NCBI RefSeq assembly: GCF_014842925.1
Contig: NZ_JACYXJ010000005.1
Span: 434,001-498,000, forward strand
Length of the DNA stretch: 64,000 nucleotides
Direction: 5' to 3'
Source: Roseibium polysiphoniae
Lineage (GTDB): Bacteria > Pseudomonadota > Alphaproteobacteria > Rhizobiales > Stappiaceae
The notes beneath the pieces are model-generated. The model was not told where the DNA came from and ran no database searches. It worked only from the letters and a program-made list of their open reading frames with translations. The translations under genes were made by a program, and so were the position numbers. Each line of letters opens with the position of its first letter. Positions within the stretch are counted from its first letter, which is position 1. This document shows, piece after piece, positions 54,679 through 64,000 of this stretch.

Positions 54679-55161
54679 ATGCACGGCTCCTATACTCGTT
54701 TTTTCGCAATGATCGCCACCTCGACAGCGCTCATGCTCGCCCTGATGTATCTGAACACCTACGCGATCGATCATGTCTTCTTCAGCGAGACGAGGGTGTA
54801 CATGGCGCTGTATATGGGTGCGGCGATGATGGTGGTGATGCTCGCCTTCATGCTGCACATGTACCGAAATCGGACAGCGAATATCGCGATCTTTGCTGCT
54901 GCTGTGGTGATTTTCTCCGGAGCGCTCTTTTTGGTCCGATCGCAGGAAACCATTCAGGACGCTGCCTGGATGAAGGCAATGATCCCACACCACTCGATCG
55001 CGATCCTCACCAGCCGCCGCGCGGAACTTTCCGATCCGCGCGTCCGCGACCTTGCTGAGCGGATTGTTGAGGCCCAGGTCAAGGAGATTGCAGAGATGAA
55101 GGCGCTGATCGCAGATCTTGAAGGCGAGACGAATGAACGCCGAGTCGGATCCGCGAATTGA
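54679..55161 (+). CDS. DUF305-type membrane protein
   Basis: A 160-residue protein with three membrane segments (about 9-27, 41-61, 68-87) followed by a DUF305-like domain with WMKAMIPHHSIAILTS, whose HH pair is characteristic, and a helix ending EIAEMKALIADLEGE. DUF305 proteins are often linked to copper or other metal handling, but no metal gene is adjacent. GGAGATGAG precedes the ATG. Confidence 0.8.
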   Translation: MHGSYTRFFAMIATSTALMLALMYLNTYAIDHVFFSETRVYMALYMGAAMMVVMLAFMLHMYRNRTANIAIFAAAVVIFSGALFLVRSQETIQDAAWMKAMIPHHSIAILTSRRAELSDPRVRDLAERIVEAQVKEIAEMKALIADLEGETNERRVGSAN

Positions 55162-55249
55162 GTGGTCTCAGCGCCTCCATGATGATTTCGCTCGCAGGGC
55201 ATACCGCCACAGCCGATCATCCCGGTAAGGCCAAGAGGCATTTCAGGCG

Positions 55250-58231
55250 TTAATGCGCCTCGTCCCAATTGTCGGCGGCGCGGGCGTCCACCTGGAGCGG
55301 GACGGAGAGCTGGAGCACGGGCTCGCAGGCCTTTTCCATGACTTCGCGGACCAGCGGGATCGTCGCCTCCACCTGATCTTCCGGCACTTCGAAGATCAAT
55401 TCGTCATGCACCTGCAAAAGCATTTGCGCGTCGAGCTTTGATCTGGACAGCCGGTCCTCCATGCGAACCATCGCGCGGCGCAAAATGTCGGCGGCAGATC
55501 CCTGGATCGGCGCGTTGATCGCGGCCCGCTCATAAAAGGAGCGCATGTTCGGGTTCTTGGTGTTGACCTCGGGATAATGCGCCTTGCGCCCGAAAATGGT
55601 CGTCACATAGCCGTTGGCATGGACGTCTTTCTTGACCGTTTCCATATAGTCCTTGATGCCCGGGAAACGCTCGAAATAGGTCTTGATGTAGTCGCTGGCT
55701 TCGCCGCGGCCGATGCCAAGCTGATTGGCCAGACCGAAGGCGGAAATACCGTAGATGATGCCGAAGTTAATGGCCTTGGCCTGACGGCGCACCATCGGAT
55801 CCATGCCTTCAATCGGCACGCCGAACATCTCGCTGGCGGTCATGGCGTGAATGTCGAGACCATCCTCGAAGGCTTTTTTCAGCTGCGGGATATCTGCCAT
55901 ATGGGCCAGCACACGCAATTCGATCTGGCTGTAATCGGCTGAAATCAGCTTGTGACCCTTTTCGGCGACAAAGGCCTTACGGATCTTGCGGCCTTCTTCC
56001 GTGCGAACCGGAATGTTTTGAAGGTTCGGCTCGGAGGAGGACAGGCGCCCTGTAGTGGTCGCCGCCAGGGAGTAGGAGGTGTGAACCCGGTTTGTCTCCG
56101 GATTGATGAAGCCGGGAAGTGCGTCGGAATAGGTGGATTTCAGCTTGGACAGCTGCCGCCAGGACACGATGCGTGATGGCAGCTCGTGACCTTCGGCTGC
56201 GAGGTCTTCCAGCACGGATGCAGACGTCGACCAGGCACCGGTCTTGGTCTTCTTGCCGCCCGGAAGGCCCATCTTGCCAAAGAGAATATCGCCCAGCTGC
56301 TTGGGAGAGCCGATGTTGAAGTTCTCGCCAGCGAGCTCCCGGATTTCGTCCTCCAGCGCGGCCATGCCCTGGGCAAAGTCGCCCGAAAGGCGCGAGAGCA
56401 TCTGCCGGTCGACGGAGATGCCGCGTTTTTCCATCCGGCCCAGAACCGGCACCATGGGCCGTTCAAGCGTTTCATAGACCGTAGCCATGTGTTCGGAGGC
56501 AAGCCGTGGCTTCAGCACCTGCCACAGGTGCAGGGTGACATCGGCGTCCTCTGCGGCATAGGCGGTCGCCTTGTCGATCACCACCTTGTCGAAGGTGATC
56601 ATCGACTTGCCGGACCCGCAGATTTCCTTGAACGGAATGGGCTTGTGGCCGAGCCAGCGTTCGGACAACTCGTCCATGCCGTTGCCGCCTTTGCCCGCAT
56701 CGAGCGCGTAGGACAGGAGCATCGTGTCGTCGGCAGGGCCGATGTCGATGCCGTGCCGGATCATGACCAGCCAATCGTACTTGAGGTTCTGTGCAATCTT
56801 CAGAACACTGGGGTCTTCCAACATGGGCTTCAGCGCGGCAAGCGCGTCATCCATCGGGATTTGACCGGCGACGAGACCGCCACCGCCGAGAAGGTCGCCT
56901 TCACCGTCGACATGGCCCAGCGGCACGTAACAGGCCTTGCCCGCAACGGAGCAGAGAGACAGGCCGACAAGGTCTGCCTGCATGGCATCCAGGGATGTCG
57001 TCTCCGTATCGAAGGCGACATGGCCTGTTTCATAGGCTTCCGCGATCCATTCCTTCAGCCTCTCGAGCGTCGTCACGGTTTCATAGGCGCTGGCGTCAAT
57101 CACGGTCGCGCGCGCTGCTTCCGCCCGCGCTTCGGCCACGGTCTGCGGGACCATCATGCCTTTCGGCAGATCGGCGGGATCACCGCCTGCGGCAGAGGTG
57201 GATTTGGCAGCAGGCGCGGCATGTTCAACCAGGCGGCCCTTGTGGTCAGGCATATCCCAGCCCGGCACCTGGAAGTCGGCCGGCTCGATGTTGGTAGCCT
57301 CAGCGCCGGTGGTCTCGGCGACCCGCTTGGTCAGCGTCGTGAACCCCATGGCCTTGAGGAAGCCAACCGCCTTGGGGCCGTCCAGGTCGGTCACCGAAAG
57401 ATGCGTCACCGGCACGTTGACCGGCACATCCTGCTTGAGGGTGACAAGCTGTTTGGAAACACGCGCCTGATCGGCGAATTCAATAAGGTTTTCCCGGCGC
57501 TTATTCTGTTTGATCTCGCTGGCGCGGGACAAAAGTGTTTCCAGATCACCATATTCATTGATCAACAACGCGGCGGTCTTCAGGCCGATGCCCGGCACGC
57601 CGGGGACATTGTCGACGCTGTCGCCTGCCAGCGACTGGACCTCGATCACCTTGTCCGGACCAACGCCGAATTTCTCGAAGACTTCCTCTTCGCCGAAGAT
57701 CTTGTTCTTCATGGTGTCGATCATGCCCACCTTCGGGCCGATCAGCTGCATGAGATCCTTGTCGCCGGAAACGATGGTCACCCGTGCGCCCATCTCGGCG
57801 GCCTGCACGGCGTAGGTCGCGATCAGATCGTCGGCCTCATAGCCTTCCTGCTCGACGGAATGGACCGAAAAAGCGCGAGTTGCCTGACGGATAAGGCCGA
57901 ACTGCGGGATGAGGTCCTCGGGCGGTTCGGGCCGCTGCGCCTTGTATTCAGGATAGATATCCGAGCGGAATGTTTTTGACGAATGGTCGAAAATCACCGC
58001 GAAATGTGTCGGCTCATCGCCCTTCTCCGGCGTCAGCCCTTCCTGCAGAAGCTTCCACAGCATGTTGCAGAAGCCTGATACAGCACCCACCGGCAGCCCG
58101 TCCGGCTTGCGCGTCAGCGGCGGCAGCGCGTGATAGGCGCGGAAAATGAACGTGGAGCCATCGACCAGGATCAGGTGGTCATCAGCGGTGAGCGCGGGAA
58201 GGGAGTTCTCTGTCGACATGGCGCGGATCAT
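55250..58231 (-). CDS. polA: DNA polymerase I
   Basis: A 993-residue PolA that fills gaps and removes primers and damage. The 5'-3' exonuclease domain has LILVDGSTFIFRAYHA and GDKDLMQLIGP near 170. The 3'-5' proofreading domain keeps its acidic residues (HVAFDTETTSLDAM). The polymerase has SADYSQIELRVLAH, the RRQAKAINFGIIYG O-helix and LQVHDELIFEVP. All catalytic residues seen are intact. A second ATG four codons downstream (58219) is as likely a start. It is followed closely on the same strand side by no operon partner; the acyltransferase gene lies upstream. Confidence 0.97.
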   Translation of the reverse strand: MIRAMSTENSLPALTADDHLILVDGSTFIFRAYHALPPLTRKPDGLPVGAVSGFCNMLWKLLQEGLTPEKGDEPTHFAVIFDHSSKTFRSDIYPEYKAQRPEPPEDLIPQFGLIRQATRAFSVHSVEQEGYEADDLIATYAVQAAEMGARVTIVSGDKDLMQLIGPKVGMIDTMKNKIFGEEEVFEKFGVGPDKVIEVQSLAGDSVDNVPGVPGIGLKTAALLINEYGDLETLLSRASEIKQNKRRENLIEFADQARVSKQLVTLKQDVPVNVPVTHLSVTDLDGPKAVGFLKAMGFTTLTKRVAETTGAEATNIEPADFQVPGWDMPDHKGRLVEHAAPAAKSTSAAGGDPADLPKGMMVPQTVAEARAEAARATVIDASAYETVTTLERLKEWIAEAYETGHVAFDTETTSLDAMQADLVGLSLCSVAGKACYVPLGHVDGEGDLLGGGGLVAGQIPMDDALAALKPMLEDPSVLKIAQNLKYDWLVMIRHGIDIGPADDTMLLSYALDAGKGGNGMDELSERWLGHKPIPFKEICGSGKSMITFDKVVIDKATAYAAEDADVTLHLWQVLKPRLASEHMATVYETLERPMVPVLGRMEKRGISVDRQMLSRLSGDFAQGMAALEDEIRELAGENFNIGSPKQLGDILFGKMGLPGGKKTKTGAWSTSASVLEDLAAEGHELPSRIVSWRQLSKLKSTYSDALPGFINPETNRVHTSYSLAATTTGRLSSSEPNLQNIPVRTEEGRKIRKAFVAEKGHKLISADYSQIELRVLAHMADIPQLKKAFEDGLDIHAMTASEMFGVPIEGMDPMVRRQAKAINFGIIYGISAFGLANQLGIGRGEASDYIKTYFERFPGIKDYMETVKKDVHANGYVTTIFGRKAHYPEVNTKNPNMRSFYERAAINAPIQGSAADILRRAMVRMEDRLSRSKLDAQMLLQVHDELIFEVPEDQVEATIPLVREVMEKACEPVLQLSVPLQVDARAADNWDEAH

Positions 58232-58288
58232 GCCTGCAAGGCGACCGTGAGAAAAGACCTAATCCAACCTGTCCGCAGCCGATTGAGC

Positions 58289-59320
58289 TTATTCTGCCGG
58301 CTGCAATCGTGCCTTTGGAGCCAAGGTTCCCGGCAAATAGGCCCATCCCGGCCGCCGGAACAGGAACCAGCCGAAATTGGTCTTTTGGATCATCCAGAAC
58401 AGGATCATCGGACTGATCACGGAAACTGCCGTGACGATCAGCGATATGGTGCCGATATCAAGAAAGCCGAGTTTCAAAAGGATAACGCGCGTCACACCCA
58501 TCGGGAAGAAGAACGCCAGATAGATGACGATGGAATTTTCGCCGAAGTGGGAGAGAAAATTGAACCGGCCTGCCTCTGTGATCAACGTGCTGGTCAGAAC
58601 GATGGCGCCTGCGCCCGCAGCCCCAAGCGCCAGGGAGACAATGGGAAGACCGGACCAGCCGGCAGCGACCAGCCCGCCGTTGACCAAAGCCCAGATCGCA
58701 AGCACTGTCAGGCTGAGCGGGACGCGTGCCCTGGCCCAATCGGCCAGCTGGAAGATCTTTGGCGCAAAGATATAGCCTGCGTAAAAATAGACGAAGCGCG
58801 AGGCGAATTCATCGACCAGAAGCCAGCCTGTGTGGATTGGCGCAATCTGCAGAAGCGCGGCGATGCCCAGAACAAGCTGCCAGGGCAGGCCCCTGTCATG
58901 CGTTAGCTTACAGACCACGAAGAACACCGGCAGCATATAGATGAACCACAGCGTGCCGAACGGCTGGATGAAGCTGACGAAGTAGTATTGAACCGCGCCG
59001 AGCCAGCCGAGATCCGCGGCAAAGACGGGTGCCTTGACGGCGAATTGGATCGTCATCCAGAGCGCATAGAAATAGGCGAAATGAATGACTTTCCGGTCGA
59101 GATAAAGACGCCAGTCGCGTGTGATGACATTCGACAGGAACAGTCCGGAAATCAGGAAGAAGTCCGGCATACGGAAGGGCGCTGCAAAGGCGACGATGGC
59201 ATGCATCCAGCCGGTTTCGCCCGCTGCGGCCTCAACGCCCAGCACAGAGTGCATCATCACCACGAAAATGATGCAGATACCCTTGGCCGTATCGACCCAG
59301 TCAATGCGCGTCGAAGACAT
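58289..59320 (-). CDS. acyltransferase-3 family membrane protein
   Basis: A 343-residue integral membrane protein with about ten segments. The N-terminal RIDWVDTAKGICIIFVVMMHS carries the family's conserved Asp and His, then FRMPDFFLISGLFLS follows. Family members acetylate or succinylate surface sugars; some are annotated as YcfT-like fucose 4-O-acetylase relatives. Substrate is unknown. It is on the same strand as polA, 57 bases upstream of it. Confidence 0.85.
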   Translation of the reverse strand: MSSTRIDWVDTAKGICIIFVVMMHSVLGVEAAAGETGWMHAIVAFAAPFRMPDFFLISGLFLSNVITRDWRLYLDRKVIHFAYFYALWMTIQFAVKAPVFAADLGWLGAVQYYFVSFIQPFGTLWFIYMLPVFFVVCKLTHDRGLPWQLVLGIAALLQIAPIHTGWLLVDEFASRFVYFYAGYIFAPKIFQLADWARARVPLSLTVLAIWALVNGGLVAAGWSGLPIVSLALGAAGAGAIVLTSTLITEAGRFNFLSHFGENSIVIYLAFFFPMGVTRVILLKLGFLDIGTISLIVTAVSVISPMILFWMIQKTNFGWFLFRRPGWAYLPGTLAPKARLQPAE

Positions 59321-59458
59321 CCGCGCCGCCTCGCCCTTGGTTCAGATCTCCTCAAATCTTACGATGGGTGCGCTGAAGAGGGGTTAAGAGGCGTGGTCAA
59401 GCGGGCGCCAAAACCGGCGTTCCACGTCACAATGGTGTGAGGAGCGTAGCTGAGAGCC

Positions 59459-59962
59459 TCAGGATCCGGGCTTGTCGTCACCGGACCACGGGCTGATACG
59501 GGGGGTGCCCGTCGGCGACGTCTCGTCTTCCGCTCGGCTCCAGTCGCCTTCGTCCAGATCCACGACGCCTTCTTCGCGCCGGTGCATGGATCCACCTTCA
59601 ACAATGGTGACATTGGCCCGCGCAATGATGAAACGCGCAACCGCATCGCGCACCGGCGGAACAAACAGCAGAAGGCCGATCGCGTCGGTGACGAAGCCGG
59701 GGATCAAAAGGAAGAGGCTGGCCAGAACGATCAGCGCGCCATGCATCATGTCGCGACCGGGCACCCGACCTGCATCCATCTCGCTCTGCATCCGCATGAT
59801 GAGCGACAGGCCCTGCTGACGCAGCATGATCGTGCCCGCCACGGCCGTCAGGACAGTCAGGATCACTGTTGGCAGAACGCCGATGGCACTGCCCACCTGG
59901 ATGAAGACCGCGATCTCGATCAGCGGCAGCAGAATGATGAATGCAAGAATATAAAGGGCCAC
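59459..59962 (-). CDS. fxsA: FxsA family membrane protein
   Basis: A 167-residue protein with an N-terminal pair of membrane helices (LAFIILLPLIEIAVFIQVG), VILTVLTAVAGTIMLRQQGL, and the conserved GALIVLASLFLLIPGFVTDAIGLLL, in segments typical of FxsA, which in E. coli eases phage T7 exclusion by the F plasmid. The acidic tail is variable. It is unrelated to FxsA RiPP precursors despite the shared name. It diverges from the Tim44-like gene. Confidence 0.88.
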   Translation of the reverse strand: MALYILAFIILLPLIEIAVFIQVGSAIGVLPTVILTVLTAVAGTIMLRQQGLSLIMRMQSEMDAGRVPGRDMMHGALIVLASLFLLIPGFVTDAIGLLLFVPPVRDAVARFIIARANVTIVEGGSMHRREEGVVDLDEGDWSRAEDETSPTGTPRISPWSGDDKPGS

Positions 59963-60194
59963 GAAGTTTCCGTCGTCTCTGTGTTACTCTGGCTAAAGGT
60001 AGTCATCTAGGCTAGGGATTGCGAGGGGTTTGCGCCTCGCAAATGAACCTTTGTCAAATTACTGTCTTGCCCTTGGCTCTGGATGCTGGTTCAAGGGCAC
60101 CTACATAGGACATAACGCCTGCACTTCAGGGTTGGCACGGCCTTCGAGCCTGATGCCGTCCGAAGTGCCACGACAGGATAGCCGGTAGCACGAA

Positions 60195-60932
60195 ATGAAC
60201 GAAATTTTCGACGTTTACAACATCATCTTCCTGGCGCTGGCTGTGTTCATCATCTTCCGCTTGCGGTCGGTGCTGGGCAAGCGTACCGGCAACGAGCGCC
60301 CGCCGTTCGATCCTTATTCAAAGTCCGACAGGCAGGATCAGGATGCCGGACCGGCTGGAGATGCAGACAGCGACGACAACGTGATCCCGCTGCCAGGTCA
60401 AAACGCCCCGCAGTCCGAACGTCTGGATCAGGGCCAGAGCGATGACGTCGTGATCGAAAAGGTTGCGCCGGCCGGCTCCGCTCTCAACGAAGCGCTCCGT
60501 CAGATCCTCTCTGCCGATCGCAGCTTCGAGCCGGGACCGTTTGTTGAAGGCGCCAAGGCGGCCTACGAGATGATCGTCATGGCTTTTGCCGACGGCGACC
60601 GCAAGGCCCTGAAATCGCTTCTGTCCAAGGACGTTTACGAGGGTTTTGTTTCTGCCATCGATGACCGCGAGAAGCGCGGCGAAACCATCGAATCCACCTT
60701 CGTCGGCATCGACAAGGCCGAAATCGTGGAAGCAGCTCTCAAGGGAACCCAGGCGCAGGTGACGGTGAAGGTTCAAAGTCAGCTGATTTCCGCGACCCGG
60801 GACAAGTCCGGCGAGATTGTCGACGGCGACCCGAGCAAGGTCACCGAGGTCATCGACATCTGGACGTTTGCGCGTGACACCTCTTCGCGCGATCCGAACT
60901 GGAAGCTTGTTGCCACCGAATCTGCAGAGTAA
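60195..60932 (+). CDS. Tim44-like domain membrane protein
   Basis: A 245-residue protein with one N-terminal membrane helix (NIIFLALAVFIIFRLRSVLG), a charged linker of about 65 residues, and a C-terminal Tim44-like domain (FVEGAKAAYEMIVMAFADGDRKALKSLLSKDVYEGF, split here as AYEMIVMAFADGDRKALK and SLLSKDVYEGF). It is the bacterial TimA/Tim44-like family of alphaproteobacteria. The stop overlaps the start of mltA by one base; this Tim44-mltA-smr order is a conserved alphaproteobacterial block. Confidence 0.9.
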   Translation: MNEIFDVYNIIFLALAVFIIFRLRSVLGKRTGNERPPFDPYSKSDRQDQDAGPAGDADSDDNVIPLPGQNAPQSERLDQGQSDDVVIEKVAPAGSALNEALRQILSADRSFEPGPFVEGAKAAYEMIVMAFADGDRKALKSLLSKDVYEGFVSAIDDREKRGETIESTFVGIDKAEIVEAALKGTQAQVTVKVQSQLISATRDKSGEIVDGDPSKVTEVIDIWTFARDTSSRDPNWKLVATESAE

Positions 60933-62152
60933 TGCGGCAGGGTTCCGGACGGTGCGTCCGGGCGGGACTTCTTGGCTTTTGTCTTGGTGTCGGGGCGCTC
61001 TTGATGGTGACGGAAGAAACCGAGGCCGCTCCGGCCGGCAAGACTCCAGACGGATTTGTAGAGACCGGCTTTGACGCTCTGCCGGGCTGGGCAGATGACA
61101 ATCACGCGGATGCCCTGTCGGCGTTTCTTCGCTTCTGCAGATCCTCGGGAACGCTCTTGTCCAAGGGTCCGATCCGCCTGTCTGCGGAGCGGGCAGATGA
61201 AATTTGCAAGAACGCTCTGGCGGCCGAAGGCGCAGGTAATGCCGCGGCAAGGGCGTTCTTTGAAGCCGAGTTCGTCCCTCATGTGATTGACGCAAAAGGC
61301 TTTGTGACCGGATATTATGAGCCGGAATTGGCGGCATCCAGGACACAAAGCGGTGCCTTCCCTGCACCGCTCTTGAAAGCGCCCGAGGGCCTTGTCCAGA
61401 TCACGAGCAGCAATCGCCCCAGGAACTGGCCGGAAGAGCTGAGCCATGGTCGGCAGACAGCCAAAGGAATCGTTCCCTTGCCCGACCGCCCGGCGATCAT
61501 GGCGGGCGCATTGGCGGAAGAAGGTCTCGATCTGGTCTATCTTTCAGATCCGGTCGAAGCCTTTTTCGTTCATGTCCAAGGCTCCGCGCGCCTGCGGCTG
61601 ACTGACGGCGCCGCCATGCGCGTCGGCTATGCCGGAAAGACCGGGCACCCCTACACATCGGTGGCGCGTGTCCTCGTGAACCGTGGCGAGGGAACCCCTG
61701 AGCAGCTTACGATGACCGGTCTGCGCAAATGGTTCGTGGACAACCCCGATCGCCGTGACGAGCTCCTGGGCCAGAACCGCTCCTACATTTTCTTCCGTGA
61801 AGTCGAGATCGAAGATCCAAAAGACGGCCCTATCGGTGCGGCCGGGTTGCCACTGGTTGCCGGGCGCAGTTTGGCCGTGGATCTCGCGCATCTGTCCCTT
61901 GGGTTGCCGATTTTTCTTGAAACTAGCTTGTCAGACGTCAAGGATCTGTCGGATGTCGAGGGACTGACGGCCGATTTGCGCAGGCTGGTGATTGCCGATG
62001 ACACCGGATCGTCGATCAAGGGCGCGGCACGGGGCGATCTCTTTGTTGGCTCCGGACTGGCCGCCGGTCGAATTGCCGGCGACATCCGCCACGCGGCGCG
62101 CATGACGGTGCTGCTGCCCAAATCGGCCAGATCAGAGCGCGGCAACAGATGA
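60932..62152 (+). CDS. mltA: membrane-bound lytic murein transglycosylase A
   Basis: A 406-residue MltA. A signal sequence (AGLLGFCLGVGALLMV) precedes the MltA domain: FVTGYYEPELAASRT, DPVEAFFVHVQGSARLRL, RVGYAGKTGHPYTSV. The C-terminal 3D domain has LVIADDTGSSIKGAARGD, where the catalytic Asp lies. It cleaves glycan strands by forming 1,6-anhydromuramic ends. No lipobox Cys is evident, so it may not be a lipoprotein. Its stop overlaps the smr start by four bases. Confidence 0.92.
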   Translation: MRQGSGRCVRAGLLGFCLGVGALLMVTEETEAAPAGKTPDGFVETGFDALPGWADDNHADALSAFLRFCRSSGTLLSKGPIRLSAERADEICKNALAAEGAGNAAARAFFEAEFVPHVIDAKGFVTGYYEPELAASRTQSGAFPAPLLKAPEGLVQITSSNRPRNWPEELSHGRQTAKGIVPLPDRPAIMAGALAEEGLDLVYLSDPVEAFFVHVQGSARLRLTDGAAMRVGYAGKTGHPYTSVARVLVNRGEGTPEQLTMTGLRKWFVDNPDRRDELLGQNRSYIFFREVEIEDPKDGPIGAAGLPLVAGRSLAVDLAHLSLGLPIFLETSLSDVKDLSDVEGLTADLRRLVIADDTGSSIKGAARGDLFVGSGLAAGRIAGDIRHAARMTVLLPKSARSERGNR

Positions 62153-62730
62153 AACCGCCGAAAAAGCGCAAAAAGGGCCAGCTGACCTCCGAGGACAAGG
62201 AGCTTTGGGCCAAGGTCACGAAAACACTGACACCCATGCACCCTCAGGCCCCACAACCGGTCGAGCCTGAAGACTTTTCAGAGATGCTCGACGGCAAGAA
62301 ACAGGCGGCGAAGCCCAAACCGGGCACGGAAACGGCTATGCGCACGCCACCTAAAGCGCCCAAGCCGGCCGCGCCACTTCCGCTTCATCAGCTCGAACAT
62401 CGCTACCGCAAAAAGCTTGTCCGTGGCGTGAAACCCATCGATGGCCGCATAGATCTGCATGGCCTGACCCAGCATCAGGCCCATCAGCGCCTGCGCGGGT
62501 TTTTGTATGAGGCGCAGGCTTCAGGTTACAAGGTCGTGCTGGTGATCACGGGCAAGGGCGGGCGCAGCGAAAGCGGCGGCTTCATGGATGAGCGCGGCGT
62601 TCTGCGCCGCGTTGTGCCACAGTGGCTGGCGATGCCGGACATGCGGTCCCTCGTGATCGGCTATGAAGAGGCGCATGTGACCCACGGTGGGTCAGGTGCG
62701 CTCTACGTGCGTATCCGCAGACGGAGGTGA
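62149..62730 (+). CDS. smr: Smr/MutS2-domain nuclease family protein
   Basis: A 193-residue protein. A basic N-terminus and Pro-rich linker lead to a stand-alone Smr domain: RIDLHGLTQHQAHQRL with the LDxHG-like motif, LVITGKGGRSESGG, and THGGSGALYVRIRR. Smr domains nick or bind DNA/RNA; stand-alone bacterial ones include ribosome-collision endonucleases (SmrB), but that role cannot be inferred here. It is in the Tim44-mltA-smr run. Confidence 0.9.
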   Translation: MKPPKKRKKGQLTSEDKELWAKVTKTLTPMHPQAPQPVEPEDFSEMLDGKKQAAKPKPGTETAMRTPPKAPKPAAPLPLHQLEHRYRKKLVRGVKPIDGRIDLHGLTQHQAHQRLRGFLYEAQASGYKVVLVITGKGGRSESGGFMDERGVLRRVVPQWLAMPDMRSLVIGYEEAHVTHGGSGALYVRIRRRR

Positions 62731-62734
62731 AACA

Positions 62735-63106
62735 GTGACCCCTCTTGGAGCAAAGATCCGCGAATTGCGCCAAAAGCGCGGAATATCCTTGAAGGACATG
62801 GCGGCGGAACTTTCCGTGTCCAGCGCCTATCTATCGGCACTTGAGCATGGCAAGCGCGGCAAGCCGACCTGGTTTCTTGTGCAAAGGATCATCACTTTTT
62901 TCAATGTCATCTGGGATGAAGCCGAGGAAATCCAGCGGCTTGCAGAATTGTCGGATCCGAAGGTGACGATAGAAACCGCGGGTATGGATCCGAAGGCGAC
63001 CGAGCTGGCCAACCGTCTGGCCGGGAGCATCGGAGGCCTGTCGCCGGAGTCCCTTGCCCACCTCCTGCACCAGTTGAGGGTTGTCGCGGCAAAGGACGGA
63101 GTTTAA
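62735..63106 (+). CDS. XRE-family transcriptional regulator
   Basis: A 123-residue protein with an N-terminal helix-turn-helix (KIRELRQKRGISLKDMAAEL, SVSSAYLSALEHGKRG) and a C-terminal helical region. The GTG at 62735 has GGAGG eight bases upstream, within the end of smr. Family position directly after smr is common in alphaproteobacteria. Targets are unknown. Confidence 0.87.
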   Translation: MTPLGAKIRELRQKRGISLKDMAAELSVSSAYLSALEHGKRGKPTWFLVQRIITFFNVIWDEAEEIQRLAELSDPKVTIETAGMDPKATELANRLAGSIGGLSPESLAHLLHQLRVVAAKDGV

Positions 63107-63213
63107 AGGCATTCTCCGATTGTAAAGCCTTTGCTGCGCATACTGGTCCTGGCGCCAATGCTTTACGACGCAAACCGACCGGCACATCTACATTTTGGAA
63201 AACGGCCTGATTG

Positions 63214-64000
63214 ATGAAGAACACCGCTGAAGACCTTGCTGGCCTGATCGACGCGAATGCCTTGCGGCAACGCCTGTCTGACCTGACGAAGGATACGGAT
63301 GGCGATGGCTCGGATCTCAAGATCCGGTCGAAGGTTCTTGGCGAGCTGAAGAGCGTCATGAAAGCCGGCCGCACCATTGCGGAAGAGCGCCTTAATGAAG
63401 ACGGTGGCGGTCTCTTGTGCGCACAGCGCCTGTCATTCCTGCAGGACGAGCTGATTCGCGTGATCTATGACTTCGCGCTTCACCACGTCTACCGTGTGAC
63501 CAACGCGTCTGCCGCCGAACGCATGTCGGTTGTGGCCGTCGGCGGTTATGGCCGCGGCACGCTTGCGCCGGGTTCGGACGTCGATCTCCTGTTTGTACTG
63601 CCCTATAAGCAGACCCCCTGGGGCGAACAGGTCGTCGAATATATTCTCTACATGCTCTGGGACCTCGGATTGAAGGTCGGTCATGCAACCCGAAACATCG
63701 AGGAGTGCATTCGCCTTTCCAAACAGGATATGACCATCCGGACGGCGGTCCTGGAAGCACGGTTTATCTGGGGCGACGACGCTCTTTATGAAGAGCTTGT
63801 CAGACGGTTCAATGACGAGGTCGTCGCCGGCACCAGTTCTGAATTCATTGCGGCCAAGCTGGAAGAGCGGGACGAACGTCACCGCCGGCAAGGCACATCC
63901 CGTTATCTGGTTGAGCCGAACATCAAGGAAGGCAAGGGCGGTCTGCGTGACCTCAACACCTTGTTCTGGATCGCGAAATACCATTATCAGGTGCGCCGCC
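63214..64000 (+). CDS. glnD: bifunctional uridylyltransferase/uridylyl-removing enzyme GlnD, 5' part
   Basis: 262 codons up to the window edge. The nucleotidyltransferase core is VVAVGGYGRGTLAPGSDVDLLF at residues 106-127, with the metal-binding Asp122 and Asp124, followed by LWDLGLKVGHATRNIEECI and LVEPNIKEGKGGLRDLNTLFW. GlnD modifies PII proteins in response to glutamine. The HD and ACT domains lie beyond the window. Confidence 0.95.
   Translation, partial: MKNTAEDLAGLIDANALRQRLSDLTKDTDGDGSDLKIRSKVLGELKSVMKAGRTIAEERLNEDGGGLLCAQRLSFLQDELIRVIYDFALHHVYRVTNASAAERMSVVAVGGYGRGTLAPGSDVDLLFVLPYKQTPWGEQVVEYILYMLWDLGLKVGHATRNIEECIRLSKQDMTIRTAVLEARFIWGDDALYEELVRRFNDEVVAGTSSEFIAAKLEERDERHRRQGTSRYLVEPNIKEGKGGLRDLNTLFWIAKYHYQVRR

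Noticed and set aside
56186..57979. 597-codon plus-strand frame
   Set aside because: It is antisense to polA, whose motifs are complete; GC-rich codon bias creates the shadow.

Overview
The window is an alphaproteobacterial chromosome segment interrupted by a mobilizable genomic island of about 33.6 kb. The chromosomal genes and their order suggest a member of the Hyphomicrobiales, possibly near Stappiaceae/Roseibium. They include the hrcA/rph/rdgB/hemW block, a RegB/RegA (ActS/ActR) pair, secB, PHB depolymerase, an OlsB-like acyltransferase, Tim44-like protein, MltA, Smr, and polA and glnD. The species assignment is inference from gene content only.

Left chromosomal arm (1-19833): an exported protein with a VHL-beta domain (cut by the window edge), regA-regB, secB, a MoeB/ThiF enzyme, hrcA divergent from rph-rdgB-hemW, phaZ with an unusual C-terminal HhH domain, a DUF2852 protein, a YgjP-like metallopeptidase, a class A PBP, a DUF1330 protein, an OlsB-like acyltransferase, a hybrid histidine kinase and the 3' half of comM.

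Island (about 19834-53483): comM is split exactly before its Walker A motif. The two island ends carry inverted, imperfect ~19-base arms around a shared CT/AG dinucleotide, the layout expected of attL/attR made by a large serine recombinase. Such a recombinase is encoded at 26980-28731. Two more direct copies of the end sequence lie inside (22755 and 26941) and divide the island into three modules. Module A holds one membrane-anchored P-loop NTPase with about nine near-identical 46-residue repeats. Module B is a RiPP cluster: precursor ending in four F-S-T/S triads, FxsB-type radical SAM enzyme, HExxH enzyme and a small protein. Module C is the mobile core: serine recombinase, tyrosine-recombinase remnant, m5C methyltransferase, MmeI-like methyltransferase, SF2 helicase, GIY-YIG protein, zinc-ribbon protein, Rep primase with a structured leader, a PD-(D/E)XK protein, a nuclease-STAND protein, mobC-relaxase, a chain of small unknown genes, and a DprA-like/phosphoribosyltransferase pair. 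Most cargo looks like defence or biological conflict.

Right chromosomal arm (53484-64000): the 5' half of comM, a small DUF4415/BrnA-like protein, a DUF305 membrane protein, polA, an acyltransferase-3 membrane protein, fxsA, a Tim44-like protein, mltA, smr, an XRE regulator and the start of glnD.

No tRNA, rRNA, CRISPR array or intact insertion sequence was seen. Functional calls are from motifs read by eye; no database search was run.
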